From: Chloroflexi bacterium AL-N1
GTDB taxonomy: Bacteria; Chloroflexota; Chloroflexia; Chloroflexales; Roseiflexaceae
Assembly (NCBI GenBank): GCA_013122435.1
Contig: WYDT01000009.1
Span: forward strand, 1 to 64,000
Direction of reading: 5' to 3'
DNA: 64,000 bases
Both the position numbers and the translations under genes were made by a program. Each line of letters begins with the position of its first letter. Position 1 is the stretch's first letter. Below, piece after piece: positions 17,657 to 27,493 of the stretch. The notes below the pieces were generated by a model. That model had not been told where the DNA came from, made no database searches, and saw nothing but the letters and a program-made list of their open reading frames with translations.

Positions 17657-18487
17657 ATGAAAACACTTGTTATCACAGATAGCACACGGGGAATCGGCTA
17701 TGGTTTAGCCACGTCCTTTTTGTCACGGGGTTGCCAGGTCGTAGTGAGTGGGCGTCTCCAGCAAAGTGTTGATGAAGTCGTTGCGAAACTTGGTAGACAA
17801 TTTCCTGCAGAATGTATTCTGGGACAGGCATGCGACATTGCGAACTATAAGGAGGTACAGGCGCTCTGGGATGCGGCAACAGTACGCTTTGGAAAGGTTG
17901 ACATCTGGCTGAACAATGCTGCTGCGAATTCAGTTGAGCAGGATTTTTGGGAACACGAAAACGATGTCATTGACACTATCATTCAGACCAGTATTATTGG
18001 CACGATGTATGGCTGCAAGGTTGCTATACGTGGCATGTTGAAACAAGGCTATGGACATGTGTATACCTTCAGGGGCTGGGGGAGTGGTGGCGAAATCCGG
18101 CTGGGTAGTTCACTCTATGGCACTTCAAAAGCCGCAACGGCCTACTTCACTAAAACACTCGTTCGTGAATTAAAGAGTACTCCTGTCAAGCTCAGTAGTA
18201 TTAGCCTAGGCATGGTCATGACCGCTCTATTGGCGCAGAGTTTTCGCCCTGAACGAGAAGCTCAAATACGAACATTCGTGAACATTCTAGGGGATAATGT
18301 CGAAACGGTTACCCCGTGGCTGGCGACACAGATCCTTGCGAACAATAAGCACGGGGCTCATATCAACTGGCTCAAACCACATCGGATTGCAGGGCGGTTT
18401 CTCATGGCGCCTTTTCGCAAGCGCGACGTGGTAGGTGGTGCGAAAACAAAAGAAGGGCAACAACAGAACCATAAGACAACATCATAA
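17657..18487 (+). CDS. Short-chain dehydrogenase/reductase
   Basis: A 276-residue Rossmann-fold oxidoreductase. The cofactor loop is TDSTRGIGYG (7-16), NNAAA (86-90) follows, and the active pair is Y154-x3-K158 (YGTSK). The unusual RGWGSGG at 139-145 in place of the usual S-S-x-A/G stretch recalls plant-type NYC1/NOL chlorophyll b reductase relatives, which carry GAGSGG there; this is a memory-based comparison. The N-terminus reads STRGIG rather than the common G-x3-GIG. The C-terminal tail is basic and likely disordered. GGAGCATGCTCT precedes the ATG. The substrate cannot be told from sequence. Confidence 0.75.
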   Translation: MKTLVITDSTRGIGYGLATSFLSRGCQVVVSGRLQQSVDEVVAKLGRQFPAECILGQACDIANYKEVQALWDAATVRFGKVDIWLNNAAANSVEQDFWEHENDVIDTIIQTSIIGTMYGCKVAIRGMLKQGYGHVYTFRGWGSGGEIRLGSSLYGTSKAATAYFTKTLVRELKSTPVKLSSISLGMVMTALLAQSFRPEREAQIRTFVNILGDNVETVTPWLATQILANNKHGAHINWLKPHRIAGRFLMAPFRKRDVVGGAKTKEGQQQNHKTTS

Positions 18488-18674
18488 TACCAACATTATG
18501 GTGATTAGTCTGCTATCCCTGGCGCTGTTGAAGTAACCTGCATGTATGCCCTGCTCCGCCTCCCAAATGGTAATCGGAGTATCTATATATGATATTTGGT
18601 AATGTATGCGAGCGGCGGCCTGTATTTTGTTGCTCAATAGCACGACACCCTGTCGATCACGATAAGCTGAGGCA

Positions 18675-21176
18675 CTACGCGCGAATGGTTCCCCCCACAT
18701 CACGTTCCAGCCCTCGCACGATTTTAGTGCGGGACTTGTTGACTTCGGTGTCGCTCAATGTGCGGTCCATTGCACGGAAAGCCAACCGATACGCCAAACT
18801 ACGCTTGCCCTCACCGACTTGGGGACCTTCGTAGATGTCGAAAAGAGTCAGCGACTCGAGACCTACCCCGGCATACTTGCGGATAGCATCAGCAACACGT
18901 TGAGCAGGCACATCAATCCCGACTACTACCGCTAGATCCTGTACTGTCGCTGGATAGCGTGAAATGGAATGGAATTGTACAGGTTGAGCCAGTTCGATCA
19001 ATGCTTCAAGATCCAATTCTGCCACCAGCGCACGTGGCGTCTCGAGGTCGAGTCGTTCGCGCAGATCGGGATGAAGCTCGCCCAACACACCGAGTACCTG
19101 ACTCGCATCTTTCCCCGAGTGAACCAATGATGCAGCCCGCCCCGGATGAAAACGTTTATCATCGGTCAATGGTTCGAACGCAATATTTTTGGTGATATTC
19201 AAGCGCGATAACAACGTCTCGACAACACCCTTCAGGTCGAAGAAATCCATTCCCGCATGATTCTGCCTAAACCACGACATGGTGTCACGTGGTCCTGCCA
19301 TGGTAATGGCCAGCCGTCGGGGCTCATCAGGGCGTACTTGCCCTTCGTGTGGCAGATATACCCGTCCGATCTCGAACACAAGGACACGCTCACGTTCACG
19401 GAGATTCTGGGCAAAGGACTCTAACAGTACTGGCAACAACGAGCGACGTAGATATTCACGCTCTGGTGTAATCGGATTCTCGACCCGCATATGTAGCGTA
19501 GGTTCGGCGTCGTCTGGGTTGACTCTTGCCACGCTGGTCATATTGGTCATTGAATAGGTCATCGCCTCATCAAGCCCACACCGTGCCAGAATGTCACGCA
19601 CACGTTGTTCCCGCACGAGCGACGAGTTCTCCAATGGTTCTGGCAGTTCGTCGGCCAGGCGTGTTTCGGGGATCTGATCGTAGCCATAAATGCGTGCCAC
19701 TTCTTCACAGAGATCGGCCAGGTTCGTCACGTCCAGCCGATAGCTGGGTGCCGTTGCGCGCACGACCGTTTCCGCTTCTGGTATCTTCACTAACTCACAG
19801 ATGAACTCCAACCGCTCCAGCAATGCCGCGATCTCCTCAGCACTGAGCGTCACACCGACGATACGCGTTATTTCACTCGGGGGCAGATCAAGCACGATCT
19901 TCTGCCACGGACGTGGATAAGCATCAACAATGCCTTCTGCAACAGTACCACCGGCAATCTCTTGCATCAGACCAAGGGCCCGGCGCTGCATGAGTGGGGG
20001 CAATTCATAATCTACACCCCGTTCAAACCGTCGTGATGCCTCTGAGGGCAGTTTGAGTTCTCGCGCAGTCTTACGAATGGTCGTGGGCTCCCACGTCGCC
20101 GCTTCGAGCAACACGCGGGTCGTAGTATCGCTGACTTCACTGGTGGCGCCACCCATCACACCGGCGAGACTCAACGCGCCTTTGGGGTCACAGACCAGCA
20201 GTCGCTCCGGTGTCAGTTGGTGTTCCTTGCCATCAAGTGTCGTTAAACGCTCACCAGATGTCGCAGACCGCACAATCAAATGTTGCTCAGTTACCGCATC
20301 GGCATTGAATGCGTGACTTGGCTGCCCAAGTTCGAGCATGACATAGTTAGTCACGTCAACGATGTTATTGATCGGGCGCATACCGGCCATCAGCAAACGT
20401 CGTTGCATCCAGAAGGGCGAAGAGCCAATGGTGATGCCCTCAATCAGGGTTGCGGTGAAGCGTGGACACAGATCAGGAGTCTCAATCGTGACCTGAGCAC
20501 GTCCCTCAATGCTTGGTCCCGTTGCCTCAAGCGTGAACTCAGGCATTCGCAAGGGTGTATTGGTGATTGCGGCCACCTCGCGTGCTACACCCAGAATCGA
20601 CAATGCACGAGCGACATTTGGGGTGATCGCAATATCGAGCACCACATCACCCAGATAATCCCGCAAGGGCATACCCGTTGGGGCGTCGTCCGGCAAAATC
20701 AGAATGCCCTCGTGCTCCTCTGACAGATCGAGTTCTTTCTCGGAACATAACATTGCGTTCGACATCACACCGCGCACCGATCGGCCCTTGAGTTTCATCT
20801 TGACCTTGCCATCCGCATGGCCATCGTAGAGGACCGAACCTTCTTTGGCGAACACGCCTTTGAGCGGATGACTCAAACGCCCTTGATCTTTATAGGGAAA
20901 AAGATTTGGTGCACCAGTGACAACTGTATGCGGCGCACCTGCACCATAATCAACATCCGCCAGCACCAGTCGGTCCGCATCGGGATGTTGACGAACCTCC
21001 AGAATGTTGCCGACAAACACAAGCTCAGGGTCCCAGGGTAGTTCTGCCTTCCCCAGGCCAATGTAGTCAATCGACTCAACCTCCAGCCCTGCCATCGTGA
21101 TGATGTGTGCCAATTCTTCAACAGAAACGGTCACATCAACAAACTCTTTTAGCCATGAAATTGGTACACGCATCAT
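18675..21176 (-). CDS. pheT: Phenylalanine--tRNA ligase beta subunit
   Basis: An 833-residue subunit of the alpha2-beta2 synthetase. MRVPISWLKEFVDV begins it, an EMAP-like OB tRNA-binding domain spans about 40-155, then B3/B4 editing and B5 domains (RRFERGVDYELP is visible near 390), and the C-terminal FDX-ACB domain (SISRYPATVQDLAVVV to GTIRA). Length is at the long end of normal. GAGG lies six bases before the first of two ATGs. It is separated from pheS by two unrelated genes on the same strand, so the subunits may still share the T-box-controlled transcript. Confidence 0.97.
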   Translation of the reverse strand: MMRVPISWLKEFVDVTVSVEELAHIITMAGLEVESIDYIGLGKAELPWDPELVFVGNILEVRQHPDADRLVLADVDYGAGAPHTVVTGAPNLFPYKDQGRLSHPLKGVFAKEGSVLYDGHADGKVKMKLKGRSVRGVMSNAMLCSEKELDLSEEHEGILILPDDAPTGMPLRDYLGDVVLDIAITPNVARALSILGVAREVAAITNTPLRMPEFTLEATGPSIEGRAQVTIETPDLCPRFTATLIEGITIGSSPFWMQRRLLMAGMRPINNIVDVTNYVMLELGQPSHAFNADAVTEQHLIVRSATSGERLTTLDGKEHQLTPERLLVCDPKGALSLAGVMGGATSEVSDTTTRVLLEAATWEPTTIRKTARELKLPSEASRRFERGVDYELPPLMQRRALGLMQEIAGGTVAEGIVDAYPRPWQKIVLDLPPSEITRIVGVTLSAEEIAALLERLEFICELVKIPEAETVVRATAPSYRLDVTNLADLCEEVARIYGYDQIPETRLADELPEPLENSSLVREQRVRDILARCGLDEAMTYSMTNMTSVARVNPDDAEPTLHMRVENPITPEREYLRRSLLPVLLESFAQNLRERERVLVFEIGRVYLPHEGQVRPDEPRRLAITMAGPRDTMSWFRQNHAGMDFFDLKGVVETLLSRLNITKNIAFEPLTDDKRFHPGRAASLVHSGKDASQVLGVLGELHPDLRERLDLETPRALVAELDLEALIELAQPVQFHSISRYPATVQDLAVVVGIDVPAQRVADAIRKYAGVGLESLTLFDIYEGPQVGEGKRSLAYRLAFRAMDRTLSDTEVNKSRTKIVRGLERDVGGTIRA

Positions 21177-21220
21177 ATGCTTCCTCTCGCTAGCCTGTCG
21201 TTGTTGTGTGAAAAATCATA

Positions 21221-22738
21221 TTATGTCTTAACACTTTGAGTGTCAGCTTCCTTCATCAGTGTTTGCATCCCACGCAATGCACGACTTCGCAACGCTTGAT
21301 AGAGCACACCAGATGTGGGTAGTTTCGACCTCTTCAGATCATTGGCACTGCCATACGGCCTGCCTGCTACAATTTGCTGCACTTTGGTTGGACCAATTCC
21401 CGGTACCGCATCCAGGTCATCTTCGCTTGCGGTGTTAAGGAAGTTAAAGAGTTGATCTTCTTCCGCGACGCGGTTGGCAATGGTATCAACGCTCAACGGT
21501 TGTCGTCCCGTGTCTGAAGACTTGGTCAGGTCCACCGCTACCGAGTGCAGCAACGTGTTGCCTATACGCAATGGGGCTGGCTCCACAAACCGTGCAATTG
21601 GTTCCACCAGGAATGCCATCAGAAATGCCTCACGCAATGCGAGGTGTTGCAATGACTCAGATGATCGTAGTGCCTGAACCAGTCCCACATAGCTTTGCAG
21701 CAATGTGTCACGATCACTTACCACATGGATCTCGACCAATACCGGGCGTGATGCACGTTGCGGAAAGCCCATTTGCCGAAGTTGCTCGTCCTCAAGCATC
21801 GCCAGTGTAAATGGTGCAAAGCGTTGATGGTACAGATAACGCATCACCTCAGCGATCATCACGCTACGCTTACGGCGGCGGGTCGCTTCGGTGGCTTTTT
21901 TCCCTGGCCGTACTTTGCGTAACAACTCCGCACGCTCATACATTTCGCACCAGCCCTTGAAGCGCTCAATCGTTGGTAGTGCCAGTGGGCGAGTTTCGAG
22001 CGCTTCGGTAATTGCTACCGTTAGCCGTCGCAGGTCGTGGTAGAGCGATGTTCGTAGTGCCACATCACCGCTGCCGTTGGTTGCCATCAGTTCATGTTGT
22101 AACAATACCATGTTGCTTTGCTCCCAGGTATCTTGGGCAACCGACCCCAGTGTCGGGCGCCATTCCGGCAAGAGTGGTACGGATATACTGTGTTGTACAT
22201 GTCCCCACAGATGGGCCAATGCGTGTGTCACTTCATGCATCGTCTGACGTTCTTCTACCAGACGTAATGCGCTCCACTGTGCCTCGACACTGTTCACTTC
22301 ACTGATCAGACATGCTATCTCGTCGGTGTACGCATCAGCATCTTCGAGCGCCTCTTGTACTAATGGCCAAGGTGTACCCCCACGTTCAAGCGCTGCGAGT
22401 GCGTGCTTTTCGCTGTACGAACGGAGCAATGGTCCGAGCCATCTGGGCAGTCTTGTGTCGTTCAACCGATGCTGGAGCTTTTCCGCCAGCCCCTGGGCGA
22501 TCAACGCTGATTTAGCGGCATACTCCTGCGCCAGTATCGCACGTTCTGCGTGTCGTTCGCCAACTCGTTGGACTTCGTGTTCTAGAGATGCGGTAATCAC
22601 CGCACGTAAATCTGTATGAGAAGCCAGAAAACCTAAAAATGCTGCCAGTTCCGTACTAAAACGTGCTGGCGGGGCCGTCCGCACCAATTCCGCACGCCGC
22701 TCCAAGGAACGGATGAGTTGCTCGTTCGTGGTGTCCAT
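21221..22738 (-). CDS. Helix-hairpin-helix protein of unknown function
   Basis: A 505-residue, mostly helical, soluble protein. The only recognisable unit is near the C-terminus (about 430-485): LDAVPGIGPTKVQQIVAGRP followed by YGSANDLKRSKL, a helix-hairpin-helix like those of ComEA-type DNA-binding segments. The rest is rich in E, A, L and R with many heptad-like stretches. I do not recognise the main domain. It lies 44 bases upstream of pheT in the same orientation. DNA contact through the HhH is plausible; any further role is open. Confidence 0.7.
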   Translation of the reverse strand: MDTTNEQLIRSLERRAELVRTAPPARFSTELAAFLGFLASHTDLRAVITASLEHEVQRVGERHAERAILAQEYAAKSALIAQGLAEKLQHRLNDTRLPRWLGPLLRSYSEKHALAALERGGTPWPLVQEALEDADAYTDEIACLISEVNSVEAQWSALRLVEERQTMHEVTHALAHLWGHVQHSISVPLLPEWRPTLGSVAQDTWEQSNMVLLQHELMATNGSGDVALRTSLYHDLRRLTVAITEALETRPLALPTIERFKGWCEMYERAELLRKVRPGKKATEATRRRKRSVMIAEVMRYLYHQRFAPFTLAMLEDEQLRQMGFPQRASRPVLVEIHVVSDRDTLLQSYVGLVQALRSSESLQHLALREAFLMAFLVEPIARFVEPAPLRIGNTLLHSVAVDLTKSSDTGRQPLSVDTIANRVAEEDQLFNFLNTASEDDLDAVPGIGPTKVQQIVAGRPYGSANDLKRSKLPTSGVLYQALRSRALRGMQTLMKEADTQSVKT

Positions 22739-22855
22739 TGCCGTCCCCCTGCAAAAGCCAGCGATTGTCTCGTCGCTTCTTTGCGCTATCGTTCCCCGCT
22801 GTCATGGTTGTATCCTACGGGAAACAAATACTTCTGGTTTAGATACAGTTATTCC

Positions 22856-24763
22856 TTAGTTTACTACAAATTGTCCTATTTGGAGCGAGTCACCTTGCAA
22901 ATCGCCATCTTTGTCAAACTGGCCAGTCCGTCGACCTGTGTTTTGATCGTACAAACCCACACGGAGCATATAGCTTCCTGGTGGTAAATCCTCTGGCAAC
23001 AGCAGGGGATGTGAGTCTTCAATCCAGTCTCCTGCAACCCACTGTGTCATCGGAAAAACTCCATCCAGAGGTGGGCGATTGTTCTCAGCCACAATGCGCT
23101 CTTGATCGTCGACGAGATGCACAAACACCGTCCAATCACGATTCTGCCGAGCAAGCGCATGCCACATCAATGTGAGTTCAACCTTTGCTCCTGGTTGGAT
23201 TTCGCCATCGAGACGCCAGCCACGCAACTCTGCGCCCAACTCACCTGGCTTACCAAAGCGACCATACGTTGGCGTCCCTAGCCGTTCCAGTGCAACTTTT
23301 TCTGGAAGGGTGTAGAGCGGATATGCTGGACGAATTACGCCAAATGGTAGCCATAACGCGAGCAGGGACATGCCAACTGGCAGGATATACAGCAGACCCA
23401 GGTTTGGCATGCTCCACCAGTTTCCCTCATCCTTAAAAACTGCCAATCCACATGCGAGTATGATCGCGATGGCAGGTAGGGCCGGGAAGAACAAGCGACC
23501 TTGCCACGCTACCAAACCAGCAGTGAGTGCAAAACTGACCATCCAGGCAAATGCCAGAATGGGGAGGGCCAGCAATGGCCACCAGATGCGAAAACCAAGT
23601 CGTTGCGGGGGCCACAGTGCTGTGTCGGCACTGACAAAGCGGTTGACCATATCAACCATAGGTTGGACCTGCACGAGACGTCGTGCCAGCCCCAGCAATG
23701 CCCAGAATTGTACAATGGTAAAGAGCCAGATCACCCAGGCAGGTGGAAAGACATTCATCCAGCCAAAGCGCGCCCACGAGGAGTCGTGGAGTTGGTCGAG
23801 TGCACCGATCCACGCTTCGATGCGTGCTGGCTCAAATGACTGAGTCGCAAATTCCGCGCGAAAGACAGAAAACCCAAAGGGATCGCCATAGAGTTGCCAG
23901 TTACGGAGGTACCACCATCCCGCGACCAGTACCATCACTGCTGCGCTGACAATGGCCCACTGGATACCACGTGTACGCACCCAGACGCTCAGTAGCACCA
24001 CCGGCACCAACAGGAGCGCGCTTTGTTTGGTGAGCATGGCCAGCCCTAGCACCACGCCAATCAGGGCTGTGTATGCCATAACTTGATTACGGCTCTCTGG
24101 CCACGTCTCACGCACGATCAGCCACAACAACACCGCGCTCAATGTGATCAGCAACCCATCGTTGGTGACCAGCGCCGAGGTAAAGATGAATTGTGGGTTA
24201 AAGGCGACCAGCACCGCCGCTAGTAAGGCCACGACTGAGAACCGACTGCGGACGTTGGTTACAGCGGTGCTTGATAGTTCTCGCAGGGCCACCAACCGGA
24301 TTTCAAGCGCACGGGCAGCCAGATATGTACACAGGACAGTGATGGTACCCAGCGCCACCGACACCCACCGCACCATGTGCCATGCCAGCACCTCACCGCG
24401 CCAGGGCCAGTACTCACGACTGCCGTGCGCCACTGCGTTCAGCTCATCACCACCAGCCCAGGTAAAGCGTACATTTCCAGGGAAGTCGAACTGACGTTCC
24501 TCCTGCGGCAACCATAGCACGAACGGCATAGCGATTGCGTAGGCTAACGGAGGCTGATGTCCTTCACCTTTGACATCACTGGTGCCTACCTCAGCGCTTT
24601 GAATGGGCAACCGTCCCTCACGTGCCAGAAAAAACACATAGGCCGCATGCCCTGGCTCATCTGGTCCTTCACCAAGCGGAATAATGGCGCTATACACTGT
24701 CGCCAGGCCGAGAAAGGCGATAATGATGATGCAAATTGGTAAATAGCGAACGAGTCGTCTCAC
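22856..24763 (-). CDS. Polytopic membrane glycosyltransferase, PMT/ArnT-like (GT-C fold)
   Basis: A 635-residue membrane protein with about ten hydrophobic helices. After the first helix comes the luminal loop GEGPDEPGHAAYVFFLAREG, the acidic catalytic-type motif of GT-C enzymes that use polyprenyl-phosphate sugars. The C-terminal part (from about 490) is a soluble domain with LTLMWHALARQNRDWTVFVHL and SYMLRVGLYDQNTG, beta-sandwich in character. It starts with GTG six bases after the pheS stop, so it is co-transcribed with pheS. Sugar and acceptor are unknown. Confidence 0.75.
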   Translation of the reverse strand: MRRLVRYLPICIIIIAFLGLATVYSAIIPLGEGPDEPGHAAYVFFLAREGRLPIQSAEVGTSDVKGEGHQPPLAYAIAMPFVLWLPQEERQFDFPGNVRFTWAGGDELNAVAHGSREYWPWRGEVLAWHMVRWVSVALGTITVLCTYLAARALEIRLVALRELSSTAVTNVRSRFSVVALLAAVLVAFNPQFIFTSALVTNDGLLITLSAVLLWLIVRETWPESRNQVMAYTALIGVVLGLAMLTKQSALLLVPVVLLSVWVRTRGIQWAIVSAAVMVLVAGWWYLRNWQLYGDPFGFSVFRAEFATQSFEPARIEAWIGALDQLHDSSWARFGWMNVFPPAWVIWLFTIVQFWALLGLARRLVQVQPMVDMVNRFVSADTALWPPQRLGFRIWWPLLALPILAFAWMVSFALTAGLVAWQGRLFFPALPAIAIILACGLAVFKDEGNWWSMPNLGLLYILPVGMSLLALWLPFGVIRPAYPLYTLPEKVALERLGTPTYGRFGKPGELGAELRGWRLDGEIQPGAKVELTLMWHALARQNRDWTVFVHLVDDQERIVAENNRPPLDGVFPMTQWVAGDWIEDSHPLLLPEDLPPGSYMLRVGLYDQNTGRRTGQFDKDGDLQGDSLQIGQFVVN

Positions 24764-24769
24764 AGGTGA

Positions 24770-25819
24770 TTATCCAAATTGTTCAAGCAATCGTTCATCG
24801 CCACTCAAGAACCAGCGCAGATCGTCGATGCCATACATGAGCATGGCAATCCGTTCGGGGCCAAAGCCACCCGCAAAGCCGCTGAACTCGGTTGGATCGT
24901 AGCCCCCATTACGCAGGACGTTTGGGTGCACCATGCCGCAGCCACCAATCTCCAGCCAGTTCGTATATTTACAGATACGACAGCCCTTACCCTTACACAG
25001 GAAGCAACTCACATCCATCTCTGCACTAGGCTCGGTGAATGGGAAATAGCTGGGGCGAACACGCGTCTTGGTGCCGGGGCCAAACAAATGGACGGCGAGA
25101 TTGGCCAATGTGCCTTTGAGATCGGCCATGGTGATGTTGCGCCCAACGGCCAGGAACTCGAACTGTGAGAACTGCATCTCCGAACGTGCCGTGACTTGCT
25201 CATTACGATAGCACTTGCCCGGTAGCAAGACTCGTACCGGATGCGGCGCGTAACGGCGCATTGCGTGAATCTGTCCCCCGGACGTATGTGTGCGTAACAA
25301 CAGTTTTTCAGAGGAATCAACGGGTGATTCGACATAGAAGGTGTCTTGCATGTCACGTGCAGGATGATCGGGTAAAAAGTTCAACAATCCAAAGTTATAA
25401 TCATCCGTTTCCACCTCGGGACTCTCCCAGACCTGAAAGCCCATTATATGGAAAGCGTCTGCAACCTGTCGCAGAACTTCTGTGATTGGATGGAGCCGTC
25501 CTACACTTGGTTGGCGTCCTGGCAACGACACATCGATCTGCTCAGACTCGAGTTCATCCATCAACGATGCGTGTTTGGCCCGTGTTTCGGCCTGTTCAAA
25601 TTGTTGTTCCAACGCCTGACGGACGATGTTAAAGCGTTGTCCAGCCTCTGGTCGCTCTTCGGGTGGTAGTTTACCCAGGCCCCGGCTAAGCAACGTGAGT
25701 TCGCCTTTTTTTCCGAGGAATGTGCTTTTCCACACTGCCAGACTTGCTTGATCCTGTGCGGCTTCAAGTTCCGTAGTAGCACGCTTTTGCAGTGCCTGTA
25801 ACTCTTCAATGACTGACAT
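24770..25819 (-). CDS. pheS: Phenylalanine--tRNA ligase alpha subunit
   Basis: A 349-residue class II synthetase subunit. MSVIEELQALQKRA begins the N-terminal coiled coil. Motif 2 lies in the region PHPVRVLLPGKCYRNE, and motif 3 is GFGPERIAMLMYGIDDLRWF close to the C-terminus. I use the ATG at 25819, with GGGAG eight bases upstream; a longer open frame runs through the T-box leader and is not coding. Expression should depend on uncharged tRNA-Phe through the leader. Confidence 0.97.
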   Translation of the reverse strand: MSVIEELQALQKRATTELEAAQDQASLAVWKSTFLGKKGELTLLSRGLGKLPPEERPEAGQRFNIVRQALEQQFEQAETRAKHASLMDELESEQIDVSLPGRQPSVGRLHPITEVLRQVADAFHIMGFQVWESPEVETDDYNFGLLNFLPDHPARDMQDTFYVESPVDSSEKLLLRTHTSGGQIHAMRRYAPHPVRVLLPGKCYRNEQVTARSEMQFSQFEFLAVGRNITMADLKGTLANLAVHLFGPGTKTRVRPSYFPFTEPSAEMDVSCFLCKGKGCRICKYTNWLEIGGCGMVHPNVLRNGGYDPTEFSGFAGGFGPERIAMLMYGIDDLRWFLSGDERLLEQFG

Positions 25820-25842
25820 AAACTCCCTCTGCGTATGACAAT

Positions 25843-25876
25843 AAAAAACCACGCACTCGTCAGGGACGATGCGTGG
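25843..25876 (-). terminator. T-box terminator hairpin
   Basis: CCACGCATCGTC and GACGAGTGCGTGG form a stem with one bulge, followed by six T residues on the minus strand. The 5' side directly follows the T-box sequence, so terminator and antiterminator are mutually exclusive, as expected for a transcriptional T-box. Confidence 0.9.
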
Positions 25877-26110
25877 CTCGTGGTACCACCCTGTTTTAGC
25901 ACAACCGCACAATGTGTGATTGTACCCTCTCAGCCTTGATATCGGAAGACTACCGGAAACAACTACTGAGCATCTTATGCAAAAATGCTGTTCACTGCTC
26001 GGCTCGGAAGGGAACTTCGGTGGGCTTCCCCGACAGTGGTTTGCAGCCATCGACCACTGCTCTCTGAACGCTTTGACCCACGTACTCGCTTCGTCACAGC
26101 CTGTGTACTT
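25843..26110 (-). promoter_or_regulatory. T-box leader controlling pheS
   Basis: On the minus strand the leader of pheS contains AGGGTGGTACCACG at 25892-25879, the T-box sequence that pairs with the free CCA end of uncharged tRNA. Upstream lie Stem I landmarks: GCGAGTACGTGGG (AGUA-type bulge) and CAGAGAGCAGTGG with GCTGCAAACCACTG (distal loop pairing). Two TTC triplets (complements of 26007-26009 and 26012-26014) lie in the 3' side of Stem I and either may be the phenylalanine specifier. The element ends in a terminator hairpin. This is the known mechanism for sensing tRNA-Phe charging. Confidence 0.9.
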
Positions 26111-26257
26111 ATTGTTTATCCAAAGTGACCGCTATAGGGTCATCAGATATGTTTGTAACAACGACAATCTGATTACCTGTACACTAGTACAATACCATAG
26201 GTACGTTATATCGTGCAACCGACGTTTGTCGTATATGCCTACTCTTACGGTTGTAGT

Positions 26258-27046
26258 TCAACTTCTGCCAAGGGAGCGCTGGCGTAATGCCTCAAATAAC
26301 ACAATACTTCCGGCTACTGCAGCATTAAGCGAATCAGCACTCCCCTGCATAGGGATGCTAATCAGTTTGGTAGCATAGGTCCGCGCTTCGTCACCCAGGC
26401 CTTGTGTTTCATTCCCGATGATCAATGCACTCGGTTGTCGCCAGTCAGCCGCGTAATAGGGCATGGTTGCGTCTGCATCAGCTGCATAGGTGTGATCAAC
26501 CAGCATCAGATGGTCTGCCAGCGAGTCCCATATAAGATCCTGTTCAAGTGCAACGCGGAAATGAGCACCCATTGCGGCACGCACTACTTTGGGGCTGTAC
26601 AGATCAACCGTTCCACGCACACACAGCACTGTTGCAACACCAACTGCCTCGGCACTTCGTAGCAAGGTTCCAACATTTCCAGGGTCCTGGACTCGATCAA
26701 TGATTAGTACAATACCCGGCTTTTCCGGTGCGACTTCTGGATAGTGGGCCAGTGCAACAACGCCTTGTGGATGCACTGTCTCAGTGGCTGCAGCAATCAC
26801 CTGTGGTGTTGCCATCAGGGCCGAGTTATCCGACGACAACTGGGTGAGAAGATGTTGCCCTGCCTCAGTCGATTGTAACTGCTCAGGGGCATACAGGATA
26901 AGTGTACATGCAGCTCCGCTATTGAGCGCATCCGTAACTAAGCGCACACCTTCAAGCACAAACAAACGCTCGCGGCGACGCTCTTTGCGATCGGTAGCCA
27001 GCGAGCGAATCTTTTTGATGTGTGCATTAGCGGTGCTAGAAATAAT
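26258..27046 (-). CDS. TrmH-family (SpoU) RNA 2'-O-methyltransferase, start unresolved
   Basis: A SPOUT methyltransferase with all three motifs: IDRVQDPGNVGTLLRSAEA, IIGNETQGLG and IPMQGSADSLNAAVAGSIVL. The conserved N-terminal helix of the family (ISSTANAHIKKIRSLATDRK, then FVLEGVRLV) is clearly encoded up to about 27046, yet the only conventional start codon inside this stretch is a TTG at 26965 that would delete it. An in-frame TAA lies at 27055-27053. An ATT at 27046 with GGGG ten bases upstream is the most likely initiator, so I end the gene there; a sequence error or a shortened protein from 26965 remain possible. It follows rplT directly. Confidence 0.8.
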   Translation of the reverse strand: MISSTANAHIKKIRSLATDRKERRRERLFVLEGVRLVTDALNSGAACTLILYAPEQLQSTEAGQHLLTQLSSDNSALMATPQVIAAATETVHPQGVVALAHYPEVAPEKPGIVLIIDRVQDPGNVGTLLRSAEAVGVATVLCVRGTVDLYSPKVVRAAMGAHFRVALEQDLIWDSLADHLMLVDHTYAADADATMPYYAADWRQPSALIIGNETQGLGDEARTYATKLISIPMQGSADSLNAAVAGSIVLFEALRQRSLGRS

Positions 27047-27083
27047 TGTCGCTTACCCCATCATTGTTTATGCTGTGGTATTA

Positions 27084-27437
27084 TCAGGCAGCTTGTTGCA
27101 CCTGGTTGACAACACCGCGGAAACCATCAGGATCACGTACTGCCATATCGGCCAGGATCTTGCGGTCGATATCGATACCAGCACGCTTCATACCACTCAT
27201 AAGGCGGCTGTACGACAAACCATGCAGACGGGCAGCTGCATTGATACGTATGATCCAGAGACGACGGAAATCGCGCTTGCGATTCTTGCGGTCACGGTAG
27301 GCGTACGAAAGCGCTTTAAGCACTGTCTGTCGTGCTACACGAATGCGACGACTACGACTTCCACGATATCCTTTTGCTTCTTTTAATAATTTGTTGTGGC
27401 GCTTTCGCGACATCATGCCACGCTTAACACGAGCCAT
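27084..27437 (-). CDS. rplT: 50S ribosomal protein L20
   Basis: A 117-residue basic protein with the family pattern [30 protein letters not shown] at the N-terminus, followed by [21 protein letters not shown] and a C-terminal domain containing [25 protein letters not shown]. Length matches L20 exactly. It binds 23S rRNA early in large-subunit assembly. It is the third gene of the infC-rpmI-rplT operon. Confidence 0.98.
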   Translation of the reverse strand: MARVKRGMMSRKRHNKLLKEAKGYRGSRSRRIRVARQTVLKALSYAYRDRKNRKRDFRRLWIIRINAAARLHGLSYSRLMSGMKRAGIDIDRKILADMAVRDPDGFRGVVNQVQQAA

Positions 27438-27493
27438 ATTATCCTCTTAACAAACACTAATATTTTGTTGATAGCAGAAAAACAGATACGAGC

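Noticed and set aside
25820..26050. N-terminal extension of PheS by 77 residues
   Set aside because: This open stretch is the T-box leader and terminator; the family start and ribosome site are at 25819.
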